DNA of 64,000 nt from Legionella cherrii (lineage in GTDB: Bacteria; Pseudomonadota; Gammaproteobacteria; Legionellales; Legionellaceae), in NCBI RefSeq assembly GCF_900635815.1, contig NZ_LR134173.1:2016001-2080000 (forward strand). The letters are read 5' to 3'. Shown here one piece after another: positions 56,615 through 64,000 of this stretch. The stretch's first letter is position 1. Each line of letters opens with the position of its first letter. Below the pieces are notes generated by a model. It did not search any database. It was not told where the DNA came from and was given only the letters and a program-made list of their open reading frames with translations. The translations under genes and the position numbers were made by a program.

Positions 56615-58404
56615 GCCTCAATACAATAAAAACTTGGCGATTCTGCTACCAGAATCTAGTCACAGGCTTTCTTTATACATTAGGCGGTTTTGCAAGTAAC
56701 ATTTGGGTCATTCCAAACACATTGGTGACACCACTTTGGCTTCCGTCAGGTATCGCTTTAGCGATGGTACTATGGTATGGAAATAATGTGGTTTTTGGAA
56801 TAGTAGTTTCCGAAACCATTGTGACTGCTGTGTTAGGTAATCTAATGTCATGGCAAAACTGGATTGCATCCACAATAATTGGTGTTGGTGCCGGACTACA
56901 GGCAGTTTGGGCTGGAAAATTCATTCAATACTATACTCATACCAAAACTCCGTTCTATACCGTTCGCGATATTCTACTTTTTACATTCGGTGGCGATTTC
57001 CTTCTATCCCTTACGAGTTGTACTTTAGGAATAATCGCACTTTTTGTGTTTGGCTTTATTGAGCCCACGTTAGTTTTAAAAAATTGGTTCGTTTGGTGGA
57101 TAGGTGATGCTGTAGGTATTATTGTGATGACACCACTTATCATGACCTGGTACCAAAAAAAATTCACGTTTCATTTAGCTCAATTTCTTGAGTTTATTAT
57201 TTTGATCGTTTTGTTAGGTCTCACGATTAGCTTAATCTATATGTTGCATTATCCTTTAGCCTACATCTTACTTCCTTTTGGAGTTTGGTCCGCTGTACGC
57301 TTCAGTACTCGCTTTGCAACACTCATCGCATTTTTTATATCAATTTCCGTCATTTGGCTTGAAATACATGGTTATAAAGAGTTTTATATGACTAATATTT
57401 CAACCAGCTTATTATTTTTGCAAGCGTTTGTGGCTGTGATATTTTTTACTACTTTAGTTTTATCTGCTGTGATTACTGAACGTAGAAGAGCACAAAGCGA
57501 ACTACTGCAAGCTAATATTGAGCTGGAATCGCGTGTAGAACAACGCACGCAAGATTTAAATGAAAAAAATATTCAGCTAAATCATGCGTTAGACACGTTG
57601 AAACAGGCGGAGACTCAATTAATTCAAGCAGAAAAAATGTCTTCCTTGGGAGTATTAACTGCTGGAATTGCACATGAAATTAACAATCCAGTTAATTTTA
57701 TTTCTGCCAATATTGGCCCCTTGAAAAATGATATTGAAGAAATTATGCAATTATTAAATAAATATGCAGAAATTACCCCTGACACATCGATAAAAGATAA
57801 ATTAATCGAGATTTCAAAATATAAAAATGAAATCGATCTGCCTTTTACTTTGCAAGAAACTCATAATTTACTTAATGGTATTGAAGAGGGGGCAAGGCGC
57901 ACAGCAAATATTGTGAAAGACTTACGTACTTTTTCTCGGCTTGATGAAGGCGCATTGAAACGGATTAATATTCACGAGAATATCGATTCCACATTAACCT
58001 TATTAAATAATTCATTTCGTGATCGTATTACCATTAAGAAAAATTATGGGGATATTCCTCAAATAGAGTGTTTCCCTGGGAAAATCAATCAGGTGTTTAT
58101 GAATATTCTTATTAATGCAGCGCATGCAATTCCTGATCAGGGGGAAATTACGATTACTACAAGCAAGGAACATGAGCACGTTTTGATTCGTATTCGTGAC
58201 ACAGGTACTGGTATGAGTAAAGAAACAATGGCCAGGATTTTCGAGCCTTTTTTTACTACGAAACCGGTTGGTCAGGGGACTGGTTTAGGTCTATCCATTT
58301 CCTATAGCATTGTTCAAGAACATCATGGAACAATTTCAATTCATAGTGATGCAGGAAAGGGCAGTGAATTTATCATCACTTTGCCAATAAAGCAGCTCCT
58401 TTAA
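56611..58404 (+). CDS. Sensor histidine kinase with MASE1 membrane domain
   Basis: 597 residues. Residues 1-290 form a hydrophobic domain with about eight membrane segments of MASE1 type (LPSGIALAMVLWYG, WWIGDAVGIIVMTPLIM). A coiled coil follows (RRAQSELLQANIELESRVEQ), then the phospho-acceptor motif AGIAHEINNP (His about 355), NQVFMNILINAAHAI, GTGMSKETMARIFEPFFTTK and GTGLGLSISYSIV, the ATPase boxes. It overlaps the cyclase/receiver gene by 4 bases and is its likely cognate sensor. The MASE1 ligand is unknown. Confidence 0.92.
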   Translation: MSLNTIKTWRFCYQNLVTGFLYTLGGFASNIWVIPNTLVTPLWLPSGIALAMVLWYGNNVVFGIVVSETIVTAVLGNLMSWQNWIASTIIGVGAGLQAVWAGKFIQYYTHTKTPFYTVRDILLFTFGGDFLLSLTSCTLGIIALFVFGFIEPTLVLKNWFVWWIGDAVGIIVMTPLIMTWYQKKFTFHLAQFLEFIILIVLLGLTISLIYMLHYPLAYILLPFGVWSAVRFSTRFATLIAFFISISVIWLEIHGYKEFYMTNISTSLLFLQAFVAVIFFTTLVLSAVITERRRAQSELLQANIELESRVEQRTQDLNEKNIQLNHALDTLKQAETQLIQAEKMSSLGVLTAGIAHEINNPVNFISANIGPLKNDIEEIMQLLNKYAEITPDTSIKDKLIEISKYKNEIDLPFTLQETHNLLNGIEEGARRTANIVKDLRTFSRLDEGALKRINIHENIDSTLTLLNNSFRDRITIKKNYGDIPQIECFPGKINQVFMNILINAAHAIPDQGEITITTSKEHEHVLIRIRDTGTGMSKETMARIFEPFFTTKPVGQGTGLGLSISYSIVQEHHGTISIHSDAGKGSEFIITLPIKQLL

Positions 58405-58427
58405 TTGTTATTGCAGGAGCGTTTACC

Positions 58428-59183
58428 TCAGTCAGGTAATATCTCTTTAATGTAACCACCAAAATATTTACGATAAAGAGTTAAATAGGTTCCATCGGCT
58501 TCTATTTGTAATAAGGCCTCATTTATTTTCGTAATGATCGCGGCATTTTTTTTAAGCGCAATGATCCCATATCCATTTCCTACAGTGATAGGTTTTCCTA
58601 CCAGTTGAAAACCTTTCAGGATATTGTTGAGTAGGTATTTGGCAACATTTGCATTCATTAATGCGACGTCAATGTCATGGTGATTGAGTGCAGAGATTAA
58701 TACCGTAATTTTGGGATACACTTTAATATTTTCTTGGGAAGTATATTGAGGTAGAACACTGTATTGAAGCAAGGTCGCTTGCAGTACGCCAATTTTTTTG
58801 TTTTTAATATCATCTATTGAATGAATGTCTGAGTTTTTTAGTGATACAAATTGTCCCTTACTGGTGATATAAGGCATACTGAATTGATAATGTTCTGACT
58901 CTGTATCGGTTAATGGACTTACTAAAAAGGTAACGTCAATAACGCCTGCCTGCAGATCATTTAATTGGGTATCAAAATCGGTTGCTTTATAGATACATGG
59001 TGCATCAATGCGTTTGCATATCTCTCTCATGAGATCAACAGCAAATCCAAAATAATGATTATGGCTGTCTACTGATGAGAAAGGTGGAGCAAATTTTAAA
59101 ATGCCTATAGTGATTGGATTACTGTGAGCAAAGAGACTAATCATTAGCAGATTCATAAAAACAAGATGCCTAACAAGCTTCAT
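58428..59183 (-). CDS. Periplasmic amino-acid-type solute-binding protein (SBP_bac_3)
   Basis: 251 residues, ATG 59183 after GGAGATACAG. Signal peptide up to FAHSN. The fold markers are PPFSSVDSHNHYFGFAVDLMREICKRI, DLQAGVIDVTF and KKIGVLQATL, as in ABC-type or sensor-linked amino-acid-binding proteins. No permease or ATPase gene is adjacent. It may bind an amino acid for an unlinked transporter or receptor. Convergent with the sensor kinase gene. Confidence 0.87.
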   Translation of the reverse strand: MKLVRHLVFMNLLMISLFAHSNPITIGILKFAPPFSSVDSHNHYFGFAVDLMREICKRIDAPCIYKATDFDTQLNDLQAGVIDVTFLVSPLTDTESEHYQFSMPYITSKGQFVSLKNSDIHSIDDIKNKKIGVLQATLLQYSVLPQYTSQENIKVYPKITVLISALNHHDIDVALMNANVAKYLLNNILKGFQLVGKPITVGNGYGIIALKKNAAIITKINEALLQIEADGTYLTLYRKYFGGYIKEILPD

Positions 59184-59279
59184 GCTGTATCTCCATCCCT
59201 TATGTATTTAAACTCTAGATGGTTGGAAAGGGGTTGTCAATCAAGCAGTTAATGCAATCCCCATTTATTTGCTCCATAA

Positions 59280-59306
59280 TTGACTGATTAAAAATTGTAC
59301 TATAAT
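59280..59306 (+). promoter_or_regulatory. Promoter of the papain-fold CaaX gene
   Basis: TTGACT (59280-59285) and TATAAT (59301-59306) with a 15-base spacer, slightly shorter than the ideal 17. Transcription would start near 59313, before ATG 59328. Confidence 0.55.
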
Positions 59307-59327
59307 TCTCTTAGGTTAATCAGAGTG

Positions 59328-59927
59328 ATGGGTAGTACCATGCAAGAAAAATTGCAAAAACTTAGGCGAATAAATCCCATTAAAAATGGAGTTCCAAAGA
59401 ATGAGGGAAATTGTCAATGGTGCGCTCTTGAAGGAGCTCGTCTGTTGCTTGAAAATGCGGAACCCAGGGAAATACCAAGTTATCGAGAAGGTGCAGATGA
59501 TCCCATGGAGGACTATATTGAGGATGATTATCAAACAGTTTATAAGGGAACCCGCCAGGAATTTTTTTCTTCCTTGAAAGATCGGCTGCACTCAGGCGAA
59601 TTGATGTTAGTTAGTTTGGACAACGAGTTCGATCATGCGTACATTATCTACAGAGAAGAAGATAAATATCACCTTATTGATCCCGATAGGCAGATTTTTG
59701 TTGAATTAAAAAGTGGTGATGATTTTATCCAAAAAGTAACAGGTTGGAAAAATGTTGATGCTATTGATTATGCATCTGGGGCGAAAAATCCTGACGGTTC
59801 GGTGGACCAAGTCAATATGACCGTAACTATATTAAATCAGGATAAAGTGAATGAAAAACCATTGCCTGTCTATGGCAGTGAGGATAAGGAGAAGCCCAAG
59901 AAAAACTCCGAATGCAGAATCCTTTAG
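59328..59927 (+). CDS. Papain-fold (Tox-PL-like) cysteine enzyme with CaaX end CRIL, effector candidate
   Basis: 199 residues from ATG 59328 (or 59340); a TTG frame upstream lies in the promoter. The motif NPIKNGVPKNEGNCQWCALE is the Tox-PL pattern NP...NC-x-x-CA, giving Cys29, followed by FDHAYIIY (His103) and HLIDPDRQ (Asp118): a Cys-His-Asp triad in the right order for papain-fold peptidases or glutamine deamidases. The C-terminus KKNSECRIL is a CaaX box ending in leucine, which favours geranylgeranylation. It lacks a signal peptide and is expressed alone. A host-membrane-anchored deamidase or peptidase is the likely reading. Confidence 0.75.
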   Translation: MGSTMQEKLQKLRRINPIKNGVPKNEGNCQWCALEGARLLLENAEPREIPSYREGADDPMEDYIEDDYQTVYKGTRQEFFSSLKDRLHSGELMLVSLDNEFDHAYIIYREEDKYHLIDPDRQIFVELKSGDDFIQKVTGWKNVDAIDYASGAKNPDGSVDQVNMTVTILNQDKVNEKPLPVYGSEDKEKPKKNSECRIL

Positions 59928-59986
59928 TTAATAAGGGGTTCATGGATGACCTCCGTACCTGAGGATTTATTGAGAGCAGAAGCAGT

Positions 59987-60032
59987 TCCCGAATTCGGGA
60001 TTGAGCACCTAGGTTGGGCCAAGTCCCAACCT
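59987..60032. terminator. Palindrome and 8-bp stem-loop after the papain-fold gene
   Basis: TCCCGAATTCGGGA (59987-60000) is a perfect 14-base palindrome, followed by AGGTTGGG, loop CCAAGT, CCCAACCT (60011-60032). These two structures probably end or stabilise the transcript. Confidence 0.5.
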
Positions 60033-60223
60033 TCAATTGGTCAATAGAGCCTAATAAAACCAACGCTTAGAAAAGTCTTGATTTTTGTCGTCATACTCAT
60101 CATAGTGCAAATATAAAACTTGGACTGGTGACAATTAGTTATCCCAGCATGTTTGAAATAATTATTACCAGATGACAGCGTCCGCTAGAAAATGAATAAA
60201 TTCCTACAAGGAGTTACAAATAA

Positions 60224-61294
60224 ATGGGTTATAAATTTCGCCTAAGTTGTTTATTGCTATTGAGTGCACCGTCGATCTTATTCGCTGGTGATACACTAGT
60301 TTTTGCTGTTGATATTATTCGGCATGGGGATAGAACACCAATTATTCCGCTCCCTGCAGTAAATTATCAATGGCGAGAAGGTCCAGGTCAGTTAACAGCC
60401 GAAGGCATGCGGCAAGAGTATAAGCTGGGGGTCGAGTTTCGTAGAAGATATGTGGAACAAGCTCACTTATTACCCGATCACTATGAGCAAGGGACCCTGT
60501 ATATTCGGTCTACTGGTTATGAACGTACGCTTATGAGCGCTCAGTCTTTATTAATGGGATTATACCCCCCAGGGACCGGCCCGAATACGGACTCTTCTAT
60601 TCCTGCTTTACCTTATGGTGTTCAGCCTATACCTATTTTTAGTGCACCTGCTAAATATGACGAGGTAATTCTCCAGCAAGTAAGTCCTGCGGAACGGGCA
60701 AAGTTGATGGAGCAGTATGTATACTCAACAAAAGAATGGCAGCAAAAAAATGATGAGCTCAAAGATAAATATCCACTTTGGAGCGCATTTATAGGTGCAC
60801 AAATTGGTAGCTTGAATGATCTTCAATTACTCGGTGATGCCTTATATATACATCAAATACACAATGCGCCAATGCCTGTTGGGCTGAGTACTGAGGATAT
60901 TGAAACGATTATTGCTGCCAGTAATTGGGCTTTTATGGCTCAAGAAAGGCCGCCACAAGTAGCAGCTGCCTACAGCGGCAAACTCATGACAAACATTGCT
61001 AATTATCTCAAAGGGGGTAGTGAGAAAAATGCCAAACTTAAATATGTTTTATTATCTGCTCATGATACGACAATTGCCAGTGCATTGAGTTTTTTGGGTG
61101 CTCCTTTGGAGAATGCACCACCATATGCTTCAAATCTTAATTTCTCACTGTATGAACGTGATGAAAATTATTATCTTGTAAAAATTACATATAATGACCA
61201 TCCTGTTTCTATTCCTGCTTGTGGTGGGGATGCTTGTGAGTTACAACAGTTTATAAAGCTGGTACAGCGCACCAAAAATCATGAACTCGTTTAA
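60224..61294 (+). CDS. map: Histidine acid phosphatase, Legionella major acid phosphatase (Map) type
   Basis: 356 residues with AAGGAG before ATG 60224. Signal peptide to FAGD. The histidine phosphatase motif RHGDRTP is at 33-39, with the second catalytic pair in LLSAHDTT near 283. Substrate-binding RSTGYERT follows at about 90. The layout matches the exported Legionella acid phosphatase Map, a type II secretion substrate in L. pneumophila. It releases phosphate from phosphomonoesters outside the cell or in the periplasm. Confidence 0.9.
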   Translation: MGYKFRLSCLLLLSAPSILFAGDTLVFAVDIIRHGDRTPIIPLPAVNYQWREGPGQLTAEGMRQEYKLGVEFRRRYVEQAHLLPDHYEQGTLYIRSTGYERTLMSAQSLLMGLYPPGTGPNTDSSIPALPYGVQPIPIFSAPAKYDEVILQQVSPAERAKLMEQYVYSTKEWQQKNDELKDKYPLWSAFIGAQIGSLNDLQLLGDALYIHQIHNAPMPVGLSTEDIETIIAASNWAFMAQERPPQVAAAYSGKLMTNIANYLKGGSEKNAKLKYVLLSAHDTTIASALSFLGAPLENAPPYASNLNFSLYERDENYYLVKITYNDHPVSIPACGGDACELQQFIKLVQRTKNHELV

Positions 61295-61592
61295 TTATTC
61301 TTTTTCCGGTTAAAAGCGAGTGTGTTGAAAAATCGTAGGTCATTCCGCCCTTGCGAGAATGACAACGACGTGATTGTAGCGTACGTTGGTTCAAGTTTTG
61401 CCTCAACCTATAGGGTCGGATAATAATTCTACTAGAAATCTAAAAATGGCTAGCCGTCATTCCAAGTGTAGCGAGGGAACTCCATGTTGTAGCACGGTAT
61501 TGCGATAGGAGATCCCTTGATATGCTCGGGTTATATGCTGTGTTGCTGCTTTAAAATCACCTCATTTTAATCACGAAAGTGGAGTTATCTTT
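61295..61592. repeat. Intergenic region with palindromic repeats (61339-61363 and about 61455-61480)
   Basis: GTCATT...AATGAC (61339-61363) is a copy of the dispersed GTCATTCC-type element; a degenerate copy (CGTCATTCC...) begins near 61455. The rest holds no gene and no clear terminator. Confidence 0.55.
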
Positions 61593-63074
61593 TTATAAAT
61601 AGCGCTCTTTAATGTGGGCAAAATAAAAATCTGGATTTAATTCTTCGCCTGTTGCCTGGCGTAAAAGTTCTTGATAAGGCAATAATCGTCCTTTTTCATG
61701 AATATGCGTTCTTAACCAATGTAACAATGATTTAAAATCCCCTTGTTTTAGCTGTTCCTTGAGATCAGGAAGTGATTTTTTTACTGCTGAGAATAATTGA
61801 GCAGCAATTAATGCTCCGAAAGTATAGGCTGGAAAGTATCCAAAAATTCCTGAAGGCCAATGAACATCTTGCATCACTCCGTTTTTATCATCACCTTTTG
61901 TAGATAATCCTAAATACTTCTGCATGGATGAATCCCAGACCTCAGGCAAGTCTGCAATAGTAATTTCGGAAGCAAAGAGTTGTTGCTCGATTTCATATCG
62001 AAGTATCACATGTAAGGGATAAGTTACTTCATCTGCATCAACACGAATTAAACCAGGCTCTACTTTTGTATCATGATAAAGAATATTTTCTTCCGTTATA
62101 TTGGCTACATCCTTAAAATATTTTTGTGCTATTGGTACTAGGAAATGGATGTATTCCAAACTTCTGCAAATTTGCATTTCAATAAATAAGGATTGACTCT
62201 CATGAACAGCCATCCCTAAAGAATGCCCAACTGGTTGTATACTCCATTCTGTAGGTAAGCCTTGTTCGTAGAGTGCATGTCCGGTTTCATGGGTAATTGC
62301 CATTAATGATGATAAAAACTCATGTTCTTTGTAGCGGGTTGTAATGCGAACATCACTAGAGATGCCGCCACAAAACGGATGATGGCTCACATCCAGCCTT
62401 CCGTGATTAAAATCAAAACCCAGACGCGCCATTATTTCCATTCCAAGCTGCTTTTGCTTTTCTACTGGAAAATCGCCTGTTATTGCTTTTATCTGCCGAT
62501 CCTTTTGCTTTTCAATAATTTGGGGAATTAACTTGGGTAGCTCATGTTTCAGTAAATTAAAGATAGGTGTAATCGTTTTACAATCTAAATCTGGCGAATA
62601 CTCATCGATCAAAACATCCAGAGGCGATTTATTAAATGTTTGTGATTTAATTTCTGCAATGGTTTTTATTTTTTGAAATAATTTTTCCAGATAAGGCTTA
62701 AATGATTTCCAGTCATTGTTTGCACGTAATTCGCGCCATGCCTGGCCGCAGATTAACGATTCATTAGTAAATTCTTCGACTAAATGTACTGGGATACAGG
62801 TTGCTTGCAGATATTCTTTCTCCATCCAATAAAGATTTTTTTGCTGCCAGGTTGTTAAATGATCAATTTCCTTGGCTTGTTTGATTAAGTCGCCTACTTT
62901 TTTATGGGTTAGCCAATCATGTTGGACAGCACTTAAGGTGGCTAAAGCTTCTGCTCGTGCCTTACCACCGCCAGCCGGCATCATAGAGGCTTCATCCCAG
63001 GAGACAATTGCCGCCAGATTTTCAAAGTCATAATATTTTTTAAAATGTTGTTCTAATTGTTGGTATGCATTCAT
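61593..63074 (-). CDS. M32-family metallocarboxypeptidase (Taq carboxypeptidase)
   Basis: About 493 residues from ATG 63074; a longer frame would run through a palindromic repeat and is rejected. The M32 N-terminus AIVSWDEASMMP is present, the zinc motif is THETGHALYEQG (HExxH), and the later GIHESQSL-type stretch reads MAVHESQSLFIEMQ. DEVTYPLHVILRYEIE and GIFGYFPAYTFG are also typical. It removes C-terminal amino acids (not Pro) from peptides in the cytoplasm. It is a housekeeping peptidase, monocistronic. Confidence 0.93.
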   Translation of the reverse strand: MNAYQQLEQHFKKYYDFENLAAIVSWDEASMMPAGGGKARAEALATLSAVQHDWLTHKKVGDLIKQAKEIDHLTTWQQKNLYWMEKEYLQATCIPVHLVEEFTNESLICGQAWRELRANNDWKSFKPYLEKLFQKIKTIAEIKSQTFNKSPLDVLIDEYSPDLDCKTITPIFNLLKHELPKLIPQIIEKQKDRQIKAITGDFPVEKQKQLGMEIMARLGFDFNHGRLDVSHHPFCGGISSDVRITTRYKEHEFLSSLMAITHETGHALYEQGLPTEWSIQPVGHSLGMAVHESQSLFIEMQICRSLEYIHFLVPIAQKYFKDVANITEENILYHDTKVEPGLIRVDADEVTYPLHVILRYEIEQQLFASEITIADLPEVWDSSMQKYLGLSTKGDDKNGVMQDVHWPSGIFGYFPAYTFGALIAAQLFSAVKKSLPDLKEQLKQGDFKSLLHWLRTHIHEKGRLLPYQELLRQATGEELNPDFYFAHIKERYL

Positions 63075-63148
63075 GAATGATCTCATTATTCTATGTTGCC
63101 GAGTTTGGTCATTTTTTTTAGATTGATATTCAGTTACATTGGATTTGC

Positions 63149-63168
63149 ATTCCCGACTTGGCGGGGAT
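63149..63168. repeat. Dispersed palindromic repeat copy
   Basis: ATTCCCGACTTGGCGGGGAT, an imperfect inverted repeat of the GTCATTCC type, in the leader of the carboxypeptidase gene. Confidence 0.55.
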
Positions 63169-63178
63169 GATAAAATCA

Positions 63179-63220
63179 AAAATAACCCACCTTCGACTCT
63201 ATTTTGACATGGGTTATTTT
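63179..63220 (-). terminator. Terminator of the isoprenylcysteine-methyltransferase-like gene
   Basis: AAAATAACCCA (63179-63189) and TGGGTTATTTT (63210-63220) are perfect complements. On the minus strand the stem ends in a T-rich stretch (TTTTTGATTTT), so it works as a terminator for the gene ending at 63267. Confidence 0.7.
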
Positions 63221-63266
63221 AAATATATCTCCATAATCAAAGGATTCAAATAAATTTATGACTCGC

Positions 63267-63722
63267 TTAATAAATAAAGGGAATTATTTTTTTCTTTACC
63301 TTTGACTTGTATTGTTCATATTCAGAATATTTTTTGCTTAATAAAATTTCTTCTTTTTTTGCTTTGAAATCGAAAAAAATGATTAAAATTAATGAAGTAA
63401 TGAAAGAGAGTAGTGCGCCCCAGAATACAGACCAGCCAATAGCCATTGCAATTACTCCTGCATAGATTGGGTGCCTAACGATACCGTAAATTCCTGAGGT
63501 AACGAGCTGAGTGTTTTGTTTCGGGGTGACAACCGGTGTTAAAGCTGCTCCTAATTGTTTTGCCGCAATGATTAGGATCAAAAAACCGATAATAAAAAAT
63601 ACTGAACCAATGATCTGCAAGATCAGACTATGAACAGACATCAATGGTGTGAGCAGAAGAATGACTAAGCCTATAACCATTTGTGTGACTACATATTTAT
63701 CCAGGTATTGAGAGTTCATCAT
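63267..63722 (-). CDS. Isoprenylcysteine carboxyl methyltransferase (ICMT/PEMT)-family membrane protein
   Basis: 151 residues, start ATG 63722 or 63719. Four or five membrane segments, then the conserved SAM-binding block GIYGIVRHPIYAGVIAMAIGWS near 78-99 and FDFKAKKEEILLSKKYSEYEQYK near 117-139. In eukaryotes ICMT methylates prenylated cysteine; in bacteria the family mostly has unknown or small-molecule substrates. Single gene with its own terminator. Confidence 0.87.
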   Translation of the reverse strand: MMNSQYLDKYVVTQMVIGLVILLLTPLMSVHSLILQIIGSVFFIIGFLILIIAAKQLGAALTPVVTPKQNTQLVTSGIYGIVRHPIYAGVIAMAIGWSVFWGALLSFITSLILIIFFDFKAKKEEILLSKKYSEYEQYKSKVKKKIIPFIY

Positions 63723-63789
63723 GGTTACTCAGTTTTAATAACCAGTCCCATTGGAACTGGTATTGATCTTCGATTACCTAAGCTATAGC

Positions 63790-64000
63790 CTAAATTGCTT
63801 GTTGGGTCAAAATAGCTTGCTCATTTATAATACAATTATTTGTTTTAAAATCAATAACATTGACTCCAATTGACCATTCTAAATAATAGTGCGAAAAATA
63901 AATATAATTGTTTATTTGGCCTACCAAAATTTGTAAATTAACTGTAAACTTGCTTCCTGAAAAGACAGAGTCGTGACAAAACGAGCTTCTTTTCAAAAGT
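63790..64000 (-). CDS. Possible 3' end of a gene running beyond the window
   Basis: An open frame on the minus strand covers the last 211 bases and has no in-frame stop before the window edge. The residues (KFTVNLQILVGQINNYIYFS, ... NEQAILTQQ) could be strands of a small NTF2-like fold, but this is a guess. It may also be chance in AT-rich DNA. Confidence 0.3.
   Translation of the reverse strand, partial: LLKRSSFCHDSVFSGSKFTVNLQILVGQINNYIYFSHYYLEWSIGVNVIDFKTNNCIINEQAILTQQAI

Noticed and set aside
63075..63179. N-terminal extension of the M32 carboxypeptidase
   Set aside because: It passes through a palindromic repeat; the family start fits ATG 63074.

Overview
The window is a piece of a Legionella chromosome. 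It is AT-rich with short intergenic gaps and carries a Legionella-type major acid phosphatase, a Legionella-style outer-membrane barrel, and many large eukaryotic-like proteins typical of Dot/Icm effectors: ankyrin/coiled-coil, Ser/Thr kinases, PP2C-like phosphatase, small GTPase, papain-fold and ADP-ribosylation enzymes. I cannot name the species. The accessory content suggests a non-pneumophila species.

Layout. 1-7068: the 3' end of an acyltransferase-less polyketide synthase, followed in one overlapping operon by a desaturase, an unknown protein, a metallo-beta-lactamase-fold hydrolase and a free-standing acyltransferase, with a TylF-type O-methyltransferase converging on it. 7069-18727: effector-like island with a 1713-residue ankyrin/coiled-coil protein behind a PmrA-like box, an OmpA-like barrel, unknown proteins, one protein ending in a CaaX box, and a possible ADP-ribosyltransferase. 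18903-25063: secreted proteins, two GNATs, and a nitric-oxide response unit (NsrR, alternative oxidase, TehB) with two recognisable NsrR operators, then a cupin and a frameshifted VIT-type transporter. 25260-36483: a HAD-fold CaaX protein downstream of a gene whose Shine-Dalgarno can be locked in a 12-bp stem, a zinc-knuckle gene pair, a kynureninase, and two tandem kinase paralogues. 36791-49031: mixed metabolic genes (LOG, frameshifted alkyltransferase-like gene, hydrolase, LCMT-type methyltransferase, phosphoribosyltransferase, amidase with a replaced nucleophile) and more effector-like genes (PP2C-like, GTPase-like, membrane-hairpin protein). 49101-52012: a possible ADP-ribosyltransferase with a truncated duplicate of its 3' end, next to a microbial PARG-type hydrolase. 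52291-64000: His-rich exported peptide, S9 peptidase, a MASE1 kinase/cyclase two-component pair, a solute-binding protein, a papain-fold CaaX protein, acid phosphatase, M32 carboxypeptidase, and an isoprenylcysteine-methyltransferase-like membrane protein.

How it fits together. Main themes are (1) a small trans-AT polyketide-like pathway; (2) opposing enzyme activities probably aimed at host proteins: two kinases and a phosphatase-like protein, and a possible ADP-ribosyl transferase/hydrolase pair; (3) three proteins ending in CTII, CSIL and CRIL that could be prenylated by the host and so anchored to host membranes; (4) an NsrR circuit that would switch on a nitric-oxide-tolerant oxidase. 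Functions are inferred from motifs read by eye; no database search was possible.
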